NCBI RefSeq assembly: GCF_905171765.1
Contig: NC_053392.1
Coordinates: forward strand, 37,084,956-37,148,955
Length of the DNA: 64,000 nt
From: Bufo bufo
Lineage: Eukaryota; Chordata; Amphibia; Anura; Bufonidae
Direction: 5' to 3'
Positions 1-9,782 of this stretch are shown piece after piece. The translations under genes were made by a program, and so were the position numbers. The notes beneath the pieces are model-generated. The model saw only the letters and a list, made by a program, of their open reading frames with translations. It searched no databases and was not told the DNA's origin. Every line of letters begins with the position of its first letter. Position 1 is the first letter of the stretch.

Positions 1-264
1 TCATCCACAGGTCCCCCAATAACAGTGTGTCATCCACAGATCCCCATAACAGTGTGTCATCCACAGATCTGCATAACAATGTGTCATCCACAGGTCTCCC
101 ATAACAGTGCGTCATCCACAGATCTTCCCCATAACAGTGTCATCCACAGATCTCCCCCATAATAGTGTGTCATCTACAGATCCCCATAACAGTGTCATCC
201 ACAGATCCCCCATAACAGTGTGTCATCCAGAGATCCCTTCCAAACCAGTGTCATCCACAGACCA
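1..264. repeat. Minisatellite, about ten 25-30 bp units
   Basis: About ten head-to-tail units each begin TCATCCACAG and end in a variant of CATAACAGTGTG. Unit length varies from 25 to 30 bp through small indels in the C-rich middle. The array runs off the left edge, so its full length is unknown. Bases 265-351 after it are non-coding and not assigned. Confidence 0.9.
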
Positions 265-351
265 CCATTAGTTCAAAACCCACTAAAATATTTTTCTTAT
301 TATTTTCCTCCTCAAAAACCTAGGTGCGTCTTATAAAATACGGTATATGTC

Positions 352-400
<49 letters not shown>
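352..400. repeat. (AT)n microsatellite
   Basis: Nearly perfect AT dinucleotide run. It directly abuts the left end of the fold-back element that starts near 396. Confidence 0.95.
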
Positions 401-402
<2 letters not shown>

Positions 403-467
403 AGCAAAAATCGGACTGCACTCCAGACGGTTCTTCAGTAAAACAGTGTGTTTTTATTCACCCATAT

Positions 468-1120
468 TGTCACGACTGTGACTGATCCAGACAGGTCTGG
501 GAGGAGAAGGTCGCAGCGACTTGCTACTCACGATAGCTTGTGAGTTTGCTCCGTGGTTCAGGGTATGTCATCTGGGTTTTGCCTTGTGAACCTTTTTGTC
601 CTGACTGGGAGTTTGTAGGCATCCTTCTCAGGTGAGTCCTGTCTGCCACTCCCAGCTACTATATTAGTTTCAGTTTCACTTGCAGTCATTGCCAGATATA
701 GTCCTTACTTCCAGTGCTATTCTGACCTTTGAAGGAGATCGTTTGATGGTGTTGCTGTGGAGCTCTTGTCCGGCGTGGACTGTCGTGATTGGGATCGCCT
801 TCTCTGCTCGTGACAGGATAAGTCTATCTCTGCTATAGATTGTTTGTTTGTTGCTCTCTTCCCCTGTTGTTCTCCTAGACGTGAGTGATGGTGACTAGTG
901 CTCCCATCGGCCTTTCCACAGTCTAGTCATGTTAGGGTGACTGAGGGTTTAGGCATCCTGCTCGCCGCACGGGTTCACACCCCGTCTAGGGTATCAGGGC
1001 AGACAGGTGCCAGCTTAGGGTAAGTCAGGGGTGGCCATTCTATTTCCCATCCGTAGATAAGGGTCCCCCTTCCCCTCCGTCTGGTGCGACACGACTGCTG
1101 CTGGGATAGCGGTCGTGACA
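468..1120. mobile_element. Solo LTR (TGTCACGAC ... GTCGTGACA)
   Basis: A 653-bp non-coding block begins TGTCACGAC and ends GTCGTGACA. It is flanked by the perfect 5-bp duplication CATAT (463-467 and 1121-1125). TG/CA ends, a 5-bp duplication and absence of internal ORFs fit a solo LTR of a Gypsy- or ERV-type retrotransposon left by LTR-LTR recombination. It sits inside one arm of the fold-back element, so it is younger than that element. Related termini occur at 19008-19974 and 57317-58331. Confidence 0.75.
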
Positions 1121-1135
1121 CATATGGTGGCAAAG

Positions 1136-1210
1136 AGCGACGTTTCGGCTCATACATGAGCCTTTCTCAAGCCTTGAGAAAGGCTCATGTATGAGCCGAA
1201 ACGTCACTCT
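1136..1210. other. Mirrored degenerate hammerhead-like motifs
   Basis: The two halves (1136-1173 minus, 1174-1210 plus) each fold into a GGCTCAT/ATGAGCC stem followed by GAAACGTC. The first core element reads CTTGAGA instead of the hammerhead consensus CUGANGA, so activity is unlikely. The resemblance in spacing to the better motifs at 5829-5871 and 27157-27200 is why I list it. Confidence 0.35.
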
Positions 1211-1459
1211 TTGCCACCATATGGGTGAATAAAAACACACTGTTTTACTGAAGAACCGTCTGGAGTGCAGTCCGATTTTTGCTCTTTATAAGTGGGTAAG
1301 CACCTGTTACCATACTTGGACATTGCACCCGCTCTTTTTCCTTATATCCTTTTTTGCGTGGTGCTGCCAGTGTTTTTTTCTGCTATATATATAAACAATA
1401 AAATTCTGCAGTACTCCTTGAAAGATGAAAAAAATTTGCTATTTATTCACACATGTCAT

Positions 1460-1540
1460 GTAGCAATGTTTCAGTTCTCTCTCAGAACCTTTTTCAAGCC
1501 AAGTGAAACATAAAGTGCAATAGTGCTAGTATATATACAT
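1460..1540 (-). other. TATA-like box plus degenerate hammerhead-like motif
   Basis: On the minus strand a TATATATAC box near 1530-1538 lies about 35 nt upstream of a stem (GGTTCT/AGAGAACT-like) followed by GAAACATTGC. Both core elements deviate from the hammerhead consensus. The layout repeats that of the clearer PLE 3' regions in this window. Confidence 0.3.
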
Positions 1541-2355
1541 ATTGTAGTCAATTCCAATTAATTGATCATCCTATAAAAAACGTGCACTCCCCCTTTAACA
1601 ATGTTACAATTCATTCATTTCCAAACCACATCTCAATGTGAACAGGGACGAAAAACGCCCCATATGTGTTCGATGGCAATCAATATATCATAACCGTGAC
1701 TTAAGCATAAACTTCATACAATCATAGTGACAGTGTAATAAAGTGCAGAGTGCATTAAAAACCTATACATTAAAAAATGCCTTGCTGGGAGATTAAAGCT
1801 GTATTTCATATGTCGAACAAGGAAGATAAAACTTTCATCTTAAATCGCGGTACTTCACGCTACATTCAGCGCGTCTCCCAATACCTAATGCGCATGTGTC
1901 AACCCATATCCCTCCTACTAGGCGGTACATATCTGTTGAACATCACCCGGGGCGGAGACCAAACGATCGCGACGCCAGGTATCCGTGCAGTCTGCCCGTC
2001 CAGCGCACACGAAAGTGCCCGCGGACCAATCACCACACCGCTCGCCCATGCATCATCGAGCGTCCTCATCCCGGGGACGCACTCCCGATCTCCACCATTT
2101 TATCTAAGGGCAATCTTTTGGGCAAATATATATACATTGAACATCTTCCTTGTTCCATACTCTGGTATCCAGCTAATCTATACCCCAGCATAACAGCTTC
2201 CTTGTTTTCCATTATATCACAAGTTATATTCTCAACAATAGAAAAAATCATATTGTGGCATTATTTACCAAATTGGAGTTATATGTAACATACATTAGAT
2301 TCACTTGATACAGCAACATGAATACACAAAGCCACAAGCAATAGAGGACAGGGCA

Positions 2356-3077
2356 CTAACCCACCATACCCCCAGTTACCCTAAATTCAACATTTAAGCC
2401 TTTGGGCTTCAATGTATCAAGACGAAAAATCCATCTGAGCTCATTTTTCTTTAGTATCATTAGCCTATGGCCACCCCTTTCCAACGGTTTGACATGATCT
2501 AGAATCATAAATTTAAATTCATCAAAATGCTTTGATACCGGAAGGTCTTTTCTTTTATTTCTGATGGATTGTCTATGATTATTTAACCCGGTTTTCAGGT
2601 CACACGTGGTCTCCCCTACGTAAAGCATTTTGCACGGACACCACAATACATATATTACCCACGATGAATCACATGTGAGATAATATTTGATGTCAAAAGT
2701 TTCTCCTGTGTCGGGATGTGTAAATACTGATGCATAATGTTTGTCTTAACTGGCTTTTTGTTGGCACCCTTGAATGCGCTATTTTGTCTCTAATATTCCC
2801 TGCTCTTTTATATGCCATCATAGGGGGGTCTCTGAATGCCGCTATTGTAGGATAGCCGCTCCTGAGTATCCCCCAATGTTGTCTCACTATTCGTTCAATG
2901 CTAGGGCTCAACTCATTATAAGATGACACAAAAGGTAACCTATCACTTTCTTGTTTCTGTTTTGTAATGAACAGTTCCCATCTTGACATTTTTCTTGCTT
3001 TGTCTGCATGTCTATGCACCAGACTCCTAGGATAGCCTCTGTCTACAAAGGACTGCTCCATATTTTGGAAGGGATCT
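2356..3077 (-). pseudogene. PLE RT connection and GIY-YIG endonuclease, broken
   Basis: Two overlapping reading frames on the minus strand form the C-terminal part of a PLE polyprotein. The first (3077 down to about 2693) has the connection region seen in the other PLEs here, with the landmarks RGYP, RQHWGILRSGYP and PPMMAYKRA. The second (2646 down to 2356) has a GIY-YIG-type endonuclease core: CPCKMLYVGET, a downstream basic helix, and the closing ELRWIFRLDTLKPKGLN. A frameshift near 2650-2700 separates them. The RT catalytic domain is absent because the copy is 5'-truncated. In a working element this protein would copy RNA into DNA and nick the target; this copy cannot. Confidence 0.8.
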
Positions 3078-4036
3078 GTGGATGACACTCTGTTGATGAG
3101 CAGGGGAGATATGTTTTTTTATACTGTAAACTTTTGGGGGAAATTATGTATTTTAGCCTTTGTTTATATTCCACCTCCGTTTTCCCTTTATGTGCTTAAC
3201 TCTTTGTTATCTTTTATGGATCAATGGCCTGAATGTCCTACATTCGTTATTGGGGATTTTAATTGTGTCATCAATCCTACTATAGACAGGGTTTCTATGG
3301 GTGGAGATGGCTATACTTCTGTCCAAGGGTCTCCCTTGGCATGGTTTTGTTAGGAAGCTGGTTTTGAAGATCTTTGGGGACGTTTAGGGCATGGGAGAAG
3401 AGCATACTCCCGTATCAGTAAATCTGGTAAATCTATGTCCAGGATAGATCTTGCCCTAATAAATATTAAATATATGAGATATGTTAAACAGATGAATTAT
3501 GAGACAAAATCTCTCTCGGACCATGTCCTTTTGTCCCTTGAGCTTTGTATGGCTAATGATAGGAATACAACGAGACCCCCATTTAGATTAAATCCCTATT
3601 GGATGTCGGTAATGGAGAATCATGAAATAATACAACAAGAGATGGAATGCTTTTGGGATATCAATTATAACTCAGCTAAAATTCAGGTAGTGTGGGATAC
3701 CTTTAAGGCCTTTATGAGGGGAACATTCGTTAGTAAGATTGCTAATTTAAGGAAGGGGTATGGCATCAATGAGAAAAAGTTGAAAGAATTAGCGGTATTA
3801 GCTACACATTCAATCTATAGGAATAAGACAGAAGAAAATAGAAATGCTATGCAGAAAGCTAGTCAAGCCTATTCAGTTTTTTTGTTGGAGAAGGCTCAAC
3901 AGAGGTTATTTATCAAAGGTCAAAAATACTTTATAGAGTCAGGCGTCCGGGTAAACTACTGTCCAGAGTGATTTCCAATCAAGAGCAAAAAAAACATATA
4001 GATAATATTCGCCTAACTATTGGAAAAATTGTTAAA
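3078..4036 (+). pseudogene. LINE piece 1: endonuclease C-terminus and linker
   Basis: Translation gives the second half of an APE-type endonuclease: a PTFVIGDFNCVINP segment matching the GDFN motif, then SRIDLALIN and SLSDHVLLSLEL matching the R-I-D and S-D-H motifs. A linker region follows. An in-frame stop after SPLAWFC (near 3351) and a stop at 3969 break it. The N-terminal endonuclease is missing, typical of LINE 5' truncation. The family call (L1/Tx1 rather than CR1 or L2) rests on this motif spacing and on the later RT and C-terminal motifs. Confidence 0.8.
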
Positions 4037-4481
4037 GGGAACCTTTCAGTGGCAAAAACCACCCCAAACTGCCAGCAGTACCTTCAAGTAGCCGGCAGTG
4101 TGTTTCTAATGATGATTTTCTTCCTGCAATCAGATGCGGTAAAAGCAGGAAAAAAAAACTATCTTTTATCCCCTGCCCGCGCTATTTTTGAGTCAAGGTA
4201 ACCGTGCCCCCTTCCCTGCCCCTTCGCTGTGACTGACAGCGCTTATGCCCGACAGCCAGCTGTCAGTCACAGGAGATCCGAGATCTTCAAGCAAGATGGA
4301 GGCTGACGGCCCGTCACGAGCAAATGGAGAAGGTAAGGTTCATATTTTGTTAATATTAATTTCAGGTTAAGTCGATTCGCTGACACGAAGCACAAGGAAA
4401 TTCAGCTTTGAGGCAAATCAAATTTATCCTGAAATTCGGATGGAATTCCACTTTGTGGGATTCGATTCGCTCATCTCTAAT
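4036..4481. mobile_element. MITE composite inside the LINE
   Basis: The left part begins TTAA followed by AGGGAACCTTTCAG, the form of a TTAA-type MITE end. The right part (about 4190-4481) matches the 3' half of the hAT MITE at 54766-55298 and ends GATTCGCTCATCTCTA. No coding capacity. It separates the LINE endonuclease piece from the RT piece, and LINE sequence between them was also lost. Confidence 0.55.
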
Positions 4482-4830
4482 TATAACGCCCATAGTTTGT
4501 TTACAAACATTCAGTCCCCCGGGGGGACCTCTCGCTCCATCCTGTCTTTAGATGCCTCTAAGGCCTTTGACAGGGTGGAGTGGAGATTCCTCTGGAAGGT
4601 TTTGGGTAGGATGGGTTTTGGAGATAGATTTATAAATATTATTAAACTACTATATAAATCTCCCTCAGCGAGGTTAAATGTTAATGGAATTTTGACATCT
4701 AGCTTCGACTTGAATAGGGGCACTCATCAAGGCTGTCCACTATCTCCATTGCTATTTGATATTTATATCGAGGCTTTGGCCGTTAGACAGGATGCTAAAA
4801 TGAAAGGGTTTGGAACATTAGGGATAGAAA
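4482..4830 (+). pseudogene. LINE piece 2: RT motifs before the catalytic centre
   Basis: The frame encodes the start of the LINE reverse transcriptase palm. SLDASKAFDRVEW is RT motif A with its catalytic aspartate, and GTHQGCPLSPLLF is RT motif B. The frame is open across this piece and ends at GTLGIE, where the CR1 element was inserted. The LINE resumes at 8515 in the same sense, with a short GAAA overlap between the two sides. Confidence 0.85.
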
Positions 4831-4888
4831 CATAGAATCATAGAATGTGTCGACAGATAAGAACCATTTGGCCCATCTAGTCTGCCCA

Positions 4889-5159
4889 ATATACTGAATA
4901 CTATGGATAGCCCCCGGCCCTATCTTATATGAAGGATGGCCTTATGCCTATCCCATGCATGCTTAAACCCCTTCACTGTATTTGCAGCTGCCACTTCTGC
5001 AGGAAGGCTATTCCATGCATCCACTACTCTCTCATTAAAGTAATACTTCCTTATATTACTTTTAAACCTTTGCCCCTCTAATTTAAAACTGTGTCCTCTT
5101 GTAGCAGTTTTTCTTCTTTTAAATATGCTCTCTTCCTTTACCGAGTTGATTCCCTTTAT
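4889..5159 (-). repeat. 271-bp duplicate of the CR1 3' end (copy 1)
   Basis: This segment is repeated at 6234-6504 in the same orientation, with two mismatches that I can see. The copies exactly bracket the insertion at 5160-6233. It encodes the last codons of CR1 ORF2 and part of the 3' UTR. Confidence 0.85.
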
Positions 5160-5828
5160 AAAAAGAAGAAAGGAGTGAGCACTCACACTATCTGGACCAT
5201 GGGGAATAAATGGTATTTAATAAATGGTAATTTGTATCAACACTCAAATGCAATAAAATCACATAAAATGATAAATGGTACCAACATAAAATCACACTGA
5301 CGAATGATGGTTGCGTAAACCTTGCGTAATAAATATTCACAATTCACACTTGACACCACATAAGGTTATATGGTGACAATGAAACCGCAGGCCGCATATA
5401 GCAGCTATAGTGTCCCGGTACAGATTCGTATGGCTCCGGATTAAAGTGTCCACGTGCATGGAAATGTCTCTCAATATAGCAGTCTCTCCACAATTGTTCC
5501 GGTATAACCGCACAGGGCTATAGATAATGCGTGCCCAGTTCAGGTTCCTACCTTATCCCAAGATTCACCAAACTGTTCTCCGCTGGGCCGTCCTGCCACG
5601 AGCAGCGAGTGATGCCGGCCACTTCGGCGTCTCACGTCACAGATCTCGAGTCGCTGACGTCACAGTATCGCGGGAGCAGAAAATTTGGCTGGTATGCATG
5701 GTAGATCGTTGTTGGAACCTGTATTTAGCTCCTTTGTCCTGGTAATGTATTAGTAAGATTCCTTATCGCATGGCCATGCAATGTATTCCATCAGAATCCA
5801 GTGGGTTAGGTGGGCGCTTCTTCCAGTC

Positions 5829-5871
5829 ACCAGACGCGTTTCGGGGCGTTCTACACCCCTTCCTCAGTGGT
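5829..5871 (-). ncRNA. Hammerhead-ribozyme-like motif
   Basis: Read on the minus strand: helix I 5' strand ACCA, core CTGAGGA, helix II GGGGTG/CGCCCC (one G-U pair), core GAAA, a minimal helix III CGCG, the cleavage triplet GTC (complement of 5833-5835), then helix I 3' strand TGGT. All conserved core positions of a type I hammerhead are present. Very short helix III hammerheads are a known feature of PLEs, where they are thought to act as dimers. Cleavage activity is inferred only. Confidence 0.75.
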
Positions 5872-5895
5872 AAAAGCGCAAGACCTCCCACTCCA

Positions 5896-5904
5896 CCTTT
5901 TATA
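5896..5904 (-). promoter_or_regulatory. TATA-like box upstream of the hammerhead
   Basis: TATAAAAGG on the minus strand, starting 33 nt upstream of the first helix I base at 5871. The distance suits a RNA polymerase II TATA box with initiation at the ribozyme. Function is inferred. Confidence 0.5.
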
Positions 5905-6233
5905 GTCCATTCGGTACTCCGGAAAATCCGGATTTTGGACAAATATGCTCCATTGCGGTTTCCATGCGGTAATACTGCGGTTTTTTACAACCTCATTGCG
6001 TTTTATCATAAATCAGATTAACAACATATTGGGATTACCATATACCCCATTCATAATTTAAAATAACATTTTATTATATATAAAAACACATTAATATTCC
6101 TAAAAATATAAAAATATAAATAAATCCCTAATCATACAAATTTATCCATATATAATCGGCTGAGAGGTCCATAGATCAAGATCATATACTTAATAGAGAA
6201 ACTGATAGCAGCATGGGAAGATCAAAAACGGAT

Positions 6234-6504
6234 ATATACTGAATACTATGGATAGCCCCCGGCCCTATCTTATATGAAGGATGGCCTTATGCCTATCCCA
6301 TGCATGCTTAAACCCCTTCACTGTATTTGCAGCTACCACTTCTGCAGGAAGGCTATTCCATGCATCCACTACTCTCTCAGTAAAGTAATACTTCCTTATA
6401 TTACTTTTAAACCTTTGCCCCTCTAATTTAAAACTGTGTCCTCTTGTAGCAGTTTTTCTTCTTTTAAATATGCTCTCTTCCTTTACCGAGTTGATTCCCT
6501 TTAT
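6234..6504 (-). repeat. 271-bp duplicate of the CR1 3' end (copy 2)
   Basis: Direct repeat of 4889-5159, same orientation. This copy is continuous with the CR1 ORF2 body to its right. Confidence 0.85.
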
Positions 6505-8508
6505 GTATTTAAAAGTTTCTATCATATCCCCTCTGTCTCTTCTTTCTTCCAAGCTATACATATTAAGGTCCTTTAACCTTTCCTGGTAAGTTTTATCCTG
6601 CAATCCATGTACTAGTTTAGTAGCTCTTCTCTGAGCTCTCTCTAGAGTATCTATATCCTTCTGGAGATATGGCCTCCAGTACTGCGCACAATACTCCAAG
6701 TGAGGTCTCACCAGTGTTCTGTACAGCGGCATAAGCACTTCACTCTTTCTACTGCTTATACCTCTCCCTATACATCCAAGCATTCTGCTGGCATTTCGTG
6801 CTGCTCTATTACATTGTCTTCCCACCTTTAAGTCTTTTGAAATAATTACTCCTAAATCCCTTTCCTCAGATACTGAGGTCAGGACTGTGTCAAATATTCT
6901 ATATTCTGCCCTTGGGTTTTTACGCCCCAGGTGCATTATCTTGCACTTATCCACATTAAATTTCAGTTTCCAGAGTTCTGACCATTCTTCTAGTTTTCCT
7001 AAATCCTTTTCCATTTGGCGTTTCCCTCCAGGAACATCAACCCTGTTACATATCTTTGTGTCATCAGCAAAAAGACAAACCTTACCAGCGAGGCCTTTTG
7101 CAATATCACTTATGAAGATATTAAACAAAATCGGTCCCAGTACAGATCCCTGTGGAACCCCACTGGTAACATTACCTTGTTTTGAATGTTCTCCATTGAC
7201 TACAACCCTCTGTTGTCTGTCACTCAGCCACTGCCTAATCCACTCAACAATATGGGAGTCCATGCTCAATGACTGCAGTTTATTGATAAGTCTTCTATGT
7301 GGGACAGTGTCAAAAGCCTTACTAAAATCTAGATATGCGATGTCTACTGCACCTCCACCGTCTATTATTTTATTCACCCAGTCAAAAAAATCTATAAGAT
7401 TTGTTTGACATGATCTCCCTGAAGTAAACCCATGTTGTTTTTCATCTTGCAATCCATGGGATTTTAGATGTTCCACAATCCTATCCTTTAATAGGGTTTC
7501 CATTAATTTGCCTACTATTGATGTCAGACTCACTGGTCTATAGTTGCTCGATTCCTCCCTACTACCTTTCTTGTGAATGGGCACGACATTTGCCAATTTC
7601 CAATCTTCCGGGACGACTCCTGTTACTAATGATTGGTTAAATAAATCTGTTAACGGTTTTGCCAGCTCACCACTAAGCTCTTTTAATAATTTTGGGTGTA
7701 TCTCATCAGGCCCCTGTGACTTATTTGTCTTCACCTTAGACAGCAAACTTAGAAAATCTTCCTCTGTAAAGACACATGCATCAAACGATTTATTAGTCAT
7801 CCTTTCTAGTGGAGGTCCTTCTCCTTTTTCTTTTGTAAAAACTGAACAGAAGTATTCATTAAGGCAGTCGGCTAGCCCTTTATTCTCTTCTACATACCTT
7901 CCGTCCTTTGTTTTTAATTTAGTTATTCCTTGTTTTAATTTCCTTTTTTCATTTATATATCTGAAGAATGTCTTATCCCCTTTTTTCATAGACTGAGCTA
8001 GTTTTTCTTCTGCCTGCGCTTTAGAAGTTCTTATAACTTGCTTGGCCTCTCTCTGCCTAATCTTGTAGATTTCCTTATCTTCATTGCTCTGGGTTTTTTT
8101 ATAATTACAAAATGCTAGCTTTTTATTTTTAATTATTTGGGCCACTTCTGCTGAGTACCACAGTGGTCTCCTCCTTTTTTTGCTTTTACTGACAAGTCTA
8201 ATGCAATTTTCTGTTGCCTTCAATAATGCACCTTTTAAGTAGTCCCATTTCTCCTGGACTCCATGTAATCCGTTCCAGTCTGATAAGGACTCATTTATGA
8301 CTAATTTCATTTTTGAAAAGTCTGTTTTTCTAAAATCTAAAACTTTTGTTTTTGTGTGGTGGGACTCTTTCACAGTTCTTATATTAAACCACACTGACTG
8401 GTGATCACTAGATCCCAAGGTTTCGCCTACAATGACATCATATACCGAATCCCCGTTTGTGAATACCAAATCCAAAATGGCCTCCCTCCGGGTTGGCTCC
8501 TCAACCAC
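6265..8508 (-). CDS. CR1 ORF2: endonuclease remnant and reverse transcriptase
   Basis: A 747-codon uninterrupted frame. The first 30 or so residues are the end of an APE endonuclease (ILDLVFTN and a GSSDHQSVWF motif). The RT follows: GPDEIHPKLLKEL, an NYRPVSL finger motif, DFSKAFDTVPH (motif A), SGVPQGSVLGPILFNIFI (motif B) and the intact catalytic FADD near residue 480. The C-terminus has the AWNSLPAEVV region typical of CR1. In an active element the protein would nick target DNA and reverse-transcribe the RNA in place. The endonuclease N-terminus is missing because of 5' truncation, so the apparent start codon is not the native one. The C-terminal end is repeated in the 271-bp duplication at 4889-5159. 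Confidence 0.9.
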   Translation of the reverse strand: MVEEPTRREAILDLVFTNGDSVYDVIVGETLGSSDHQSVWFNIRTVKESHHTKTKVLDFRKTDFSKMKLVINESLSDWNGLHGVQEKWDYLKGALLKATENCIRLVSKSKKRRRPLWYSAEVAQIIKNKKLAFCNYKKTQSNEDKEIYKIRQREAKQVIRTSKAQAEEKLAQSMKKGDKTFFRYINEKRKLKQGITKLKTKDGRYVEENKGLADCLNEYFCSVFTKEKGEGPPLERMTNKSFDACVFTEEDFLSLLSKVKTNKSQGPDEIHPKLLKELSGELAKPLTDLFNQSLVTGVVPEDWKLANVVPIHKKGSREESSNYRPVSLTSIVGKLMETLLKDRIVEHLKSHGLQDEKQHGFTSGRSCQTNLIDFFDWVNKIIDGGGAVDIAYLDFSKAFDTVPHRRLINKLQSLSMDSHIVEWIRQWLSDRQQRVVVNGEHSKQGNVTSGVPQGSVLGPILFNIFISDIAKGLAGKVCLFADDTKICNRVDVPGGKRQMEKDLGKLEEWSELWKLKFNVDKCKIMHLGRKNPRAEYRIFDTVLTSVSEERDLGVIISKDLKVGRQCNRAARNASRMLGCIGRGISSRKSEVLMPLYRTLVRPHLEYCAQYWRPYLQKDIDTLERAQRRATKLVHGLQDKTYQERLKDLNMYSLEERRDRGDMIETFKYIKGINSVKEESIFKRRKTATRGHSFKLEGQRFKSNIRKYYFTERVVDAWNSLPAEVVAANTVKGFKHAWDRHKAILHIR

Positions 8509-8514
8509 TTGTGG

Positions 8515-9236
8515 AAAATCGTATCTCCTTATATAATAATAATGTCTTATTCTTTACAGATCACACAAACACAACTCTTCCAAGACTCATCCGATTAGTT
8601 AATTCCTTCGGCAAGGTCTCAGGTTTAGATATAAATTGGTCAAAAACTACTCTTATGCCACTGGATTTTGTACCCTCTAATGAAGGTTTTTTGACTAAGT
8701 TGAATGTTTCTGATTCTTTTCATTATTTGGGCATGATTATATCTCCCAAGATTGAGGATTTTTTAAAGCTTAATTTGACTATTAAATTCAGGTAGAAAAT
8801 CGGGATATGGCTTCAACTTCCCCTATCCAGAGCAGATAGAGTATCCCTGGTTAAAATGGTGATTTTACCCCAACTCCTTTATATTCTTAGGAATTCACCT
8901 ATATGGATAGAGGACAAGTTTTTTAAACTTATGGAGAGAATTATTAATGACTTTTTGTGGGGAAGAAAGTGAGTAAGGCTTAAATTGAAATATTTGTATA
9001 AACCATTGGAGCAGGGGGGACTGAACCTCCCCTACTTCAAGGGTTATTTCATTGCTTCCCAGTTATGGTTGTATCGTGAATGGCAGAAAAGTCCATTGTT
9101 CACGACTTTGGTGAAGGGATCCTCCTATAATAATATATTTACTCTACTAGAATCTGGCCAATTGATTAATGGGGAGCAGGACTATAGAGAGGCTACAAAG
9201 TTGTTGTTTAAGTCTTGACGGTACTATTAGATCATG
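8515..9236 (+). pseudogene. LINE piece 3: RT catalytic centre to thumb
   Basis: Continues the LINE RT directly after the CR1 insertion. The catalytic box that should read F/YADD reads YNNN here (codons TAT AAT AAT AAT near 8538-8549), followed by VLFFTD. Next come SGLDINWSKT, HYLGMIISPK, and the thumb-like DFLWG and KPLEQGGLNLPYF segments. Stops and a frameshift break it between 8795 and 8985. The piece ends at the 15-bp duplication TACTATTAGATCATG (9222-9236) next to the inverted-repeat element. Confidence 0.82.
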
Positions 9237-9326
9237 TGCAGGTGGGTCAGTGGCTGCACCAATTTGTGAAACTATGGTTCGGTGCTCTCCCCGCGACTCA
9301 CCCCAATGTCGCAAAACAGAATTGGC

Positions 9327-9782
9327 AATAATTGATAATGGATGTGGGGGGCACTCTGATATCCCTGGCTGTATGTGATGATAACGGTGTATATAGTACA
9401 AACTAGAATTGTATATGACAATGGAGATATGTCTTAATACAATATACATTTATTTTTCAAGCTGCTAAAAAGGTGCCATGAGCATATCATCAAAAGGTAC
9501 AATTACAATTGTTATGGAAATTTTAAAAACCTAGTTCCTTAATAGTTAACTTAAGATAGAAAAAACAAAAAAAAAGGTCAAAAGATAAAAAATGGATAAA
9601 AAAAATGGATAAATTATTGATTTGTAGAAAAAGTAATTTCATAAAGAATCTACTTTATGGGAATTTTCCTTCCGCTGATACTATGGGATACCAGTCTTTT
9701 TGCCTATGTTCAGTAGATGGCGCTGTAGCTCTCAAATCAAAGGGTGTGAAGTAGTCGGAATAACATGACATCTGATTGTAGG
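9327..9782 (+). repeat. Left arm of the inverted repeat
   Basis: Reverse complement of 16620-17058 with scattered substitutions and small indels. It includes the shared segment with GGCGCTGTAGCTCTCAAATC and the AT-rich block near 9540-9620. No coding capacity. Confidence 0.85.

Larger units (their letters stand above)
396..1290. mobile_element. Fold-back (palindromic) element with PLE-like ends
   Basis: The outer arm at 396-467 is the reverse complement of 1219-1290, and the inner arm at about 1121-1173 is the reverse complement of about 1174-1223. Without the LTR at 468-1120 the two form one continuous near-perfect palindrome of about 120 bp per arm. The centre has mirrored copies of a sequence shaped like a degenerate hammerhead: a stem-forming GGCTCAT/ATGAGCC followed by CGAAACGTC. 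The same type of motif marks PLE ends elsewhere in the window, so I infer a PLE-end-derived fold-back. No coding capacity is seen. Confidence 0.6.
1391..3077 (-). mobile_element. Penelope-like element, 5'-truncated copy
   Basis: The minus strand carries the end of a PLE reverse transcriptase and a GIY-YIG endonuclease (2356-3077), followed by about 960 bp of non-coding 3' sequence. That tail includes a TATA-like box and a degenerate hammerhead-like motif near 1450-1540. The coding part is cut at 3077 by the junction with the LINE. Left boundary is approximate. The stretch 1291-2355 has no convincing gene; short ORFs there lack homology features. Confidence 0.7.
5160..6233 (-). mobile_element. 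5'-truncated PLE 3' end carrying a hammerhead
   Basis: A 1.07-kb insertion with no credible ORF. On the minus strand it has the layout of the other PLE 3' regions here: an AT-rich leader, a TATA-like box (5904-5896), a hammerhead-like fold (5871-5829), then about 670 bp of tail. I infer a strongly 5'-truncated PLE or a non-autonomous relative. Short ORFs at 5527-6021 show no domain features. Confidence 0.6.
4831..8514 (-). mobile_element. CR1 LINE, 5'-truncated, split by a PLE end
   Basis: The minus strand holds a CR1 element. Its 3' end (left side, from 4831) has the tandem ATTCTATG octamer typical of CR1 tails. Its 5' side ends near 8514 within the endonuclease domain. It is interrupted at 5160-6233 by a PLE 3' end. 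The open 747-codon frame suggests a young insertion. There is no obvious target-site duplication, which is usual for CR1. Confidence 0.88.

Noticed and set aside
1..264. Regularly spaced repeats that could look like a CRISPR array
   Set aside because: Units are directly adjacent with variable length, there are no unique spacers, and the context is vertebrate repeats.
1777..2288. 138- and 130-codon frames
   Set aside because: They overlap each other in different frames in the non-coding 3' region of a minus-strand PLE; no motif seen.
6887..7996. Plus-strand frames of 173 and 139 codons
   Set aside because: Antisense shadows of the CR1 ORF2 on the minus strand.
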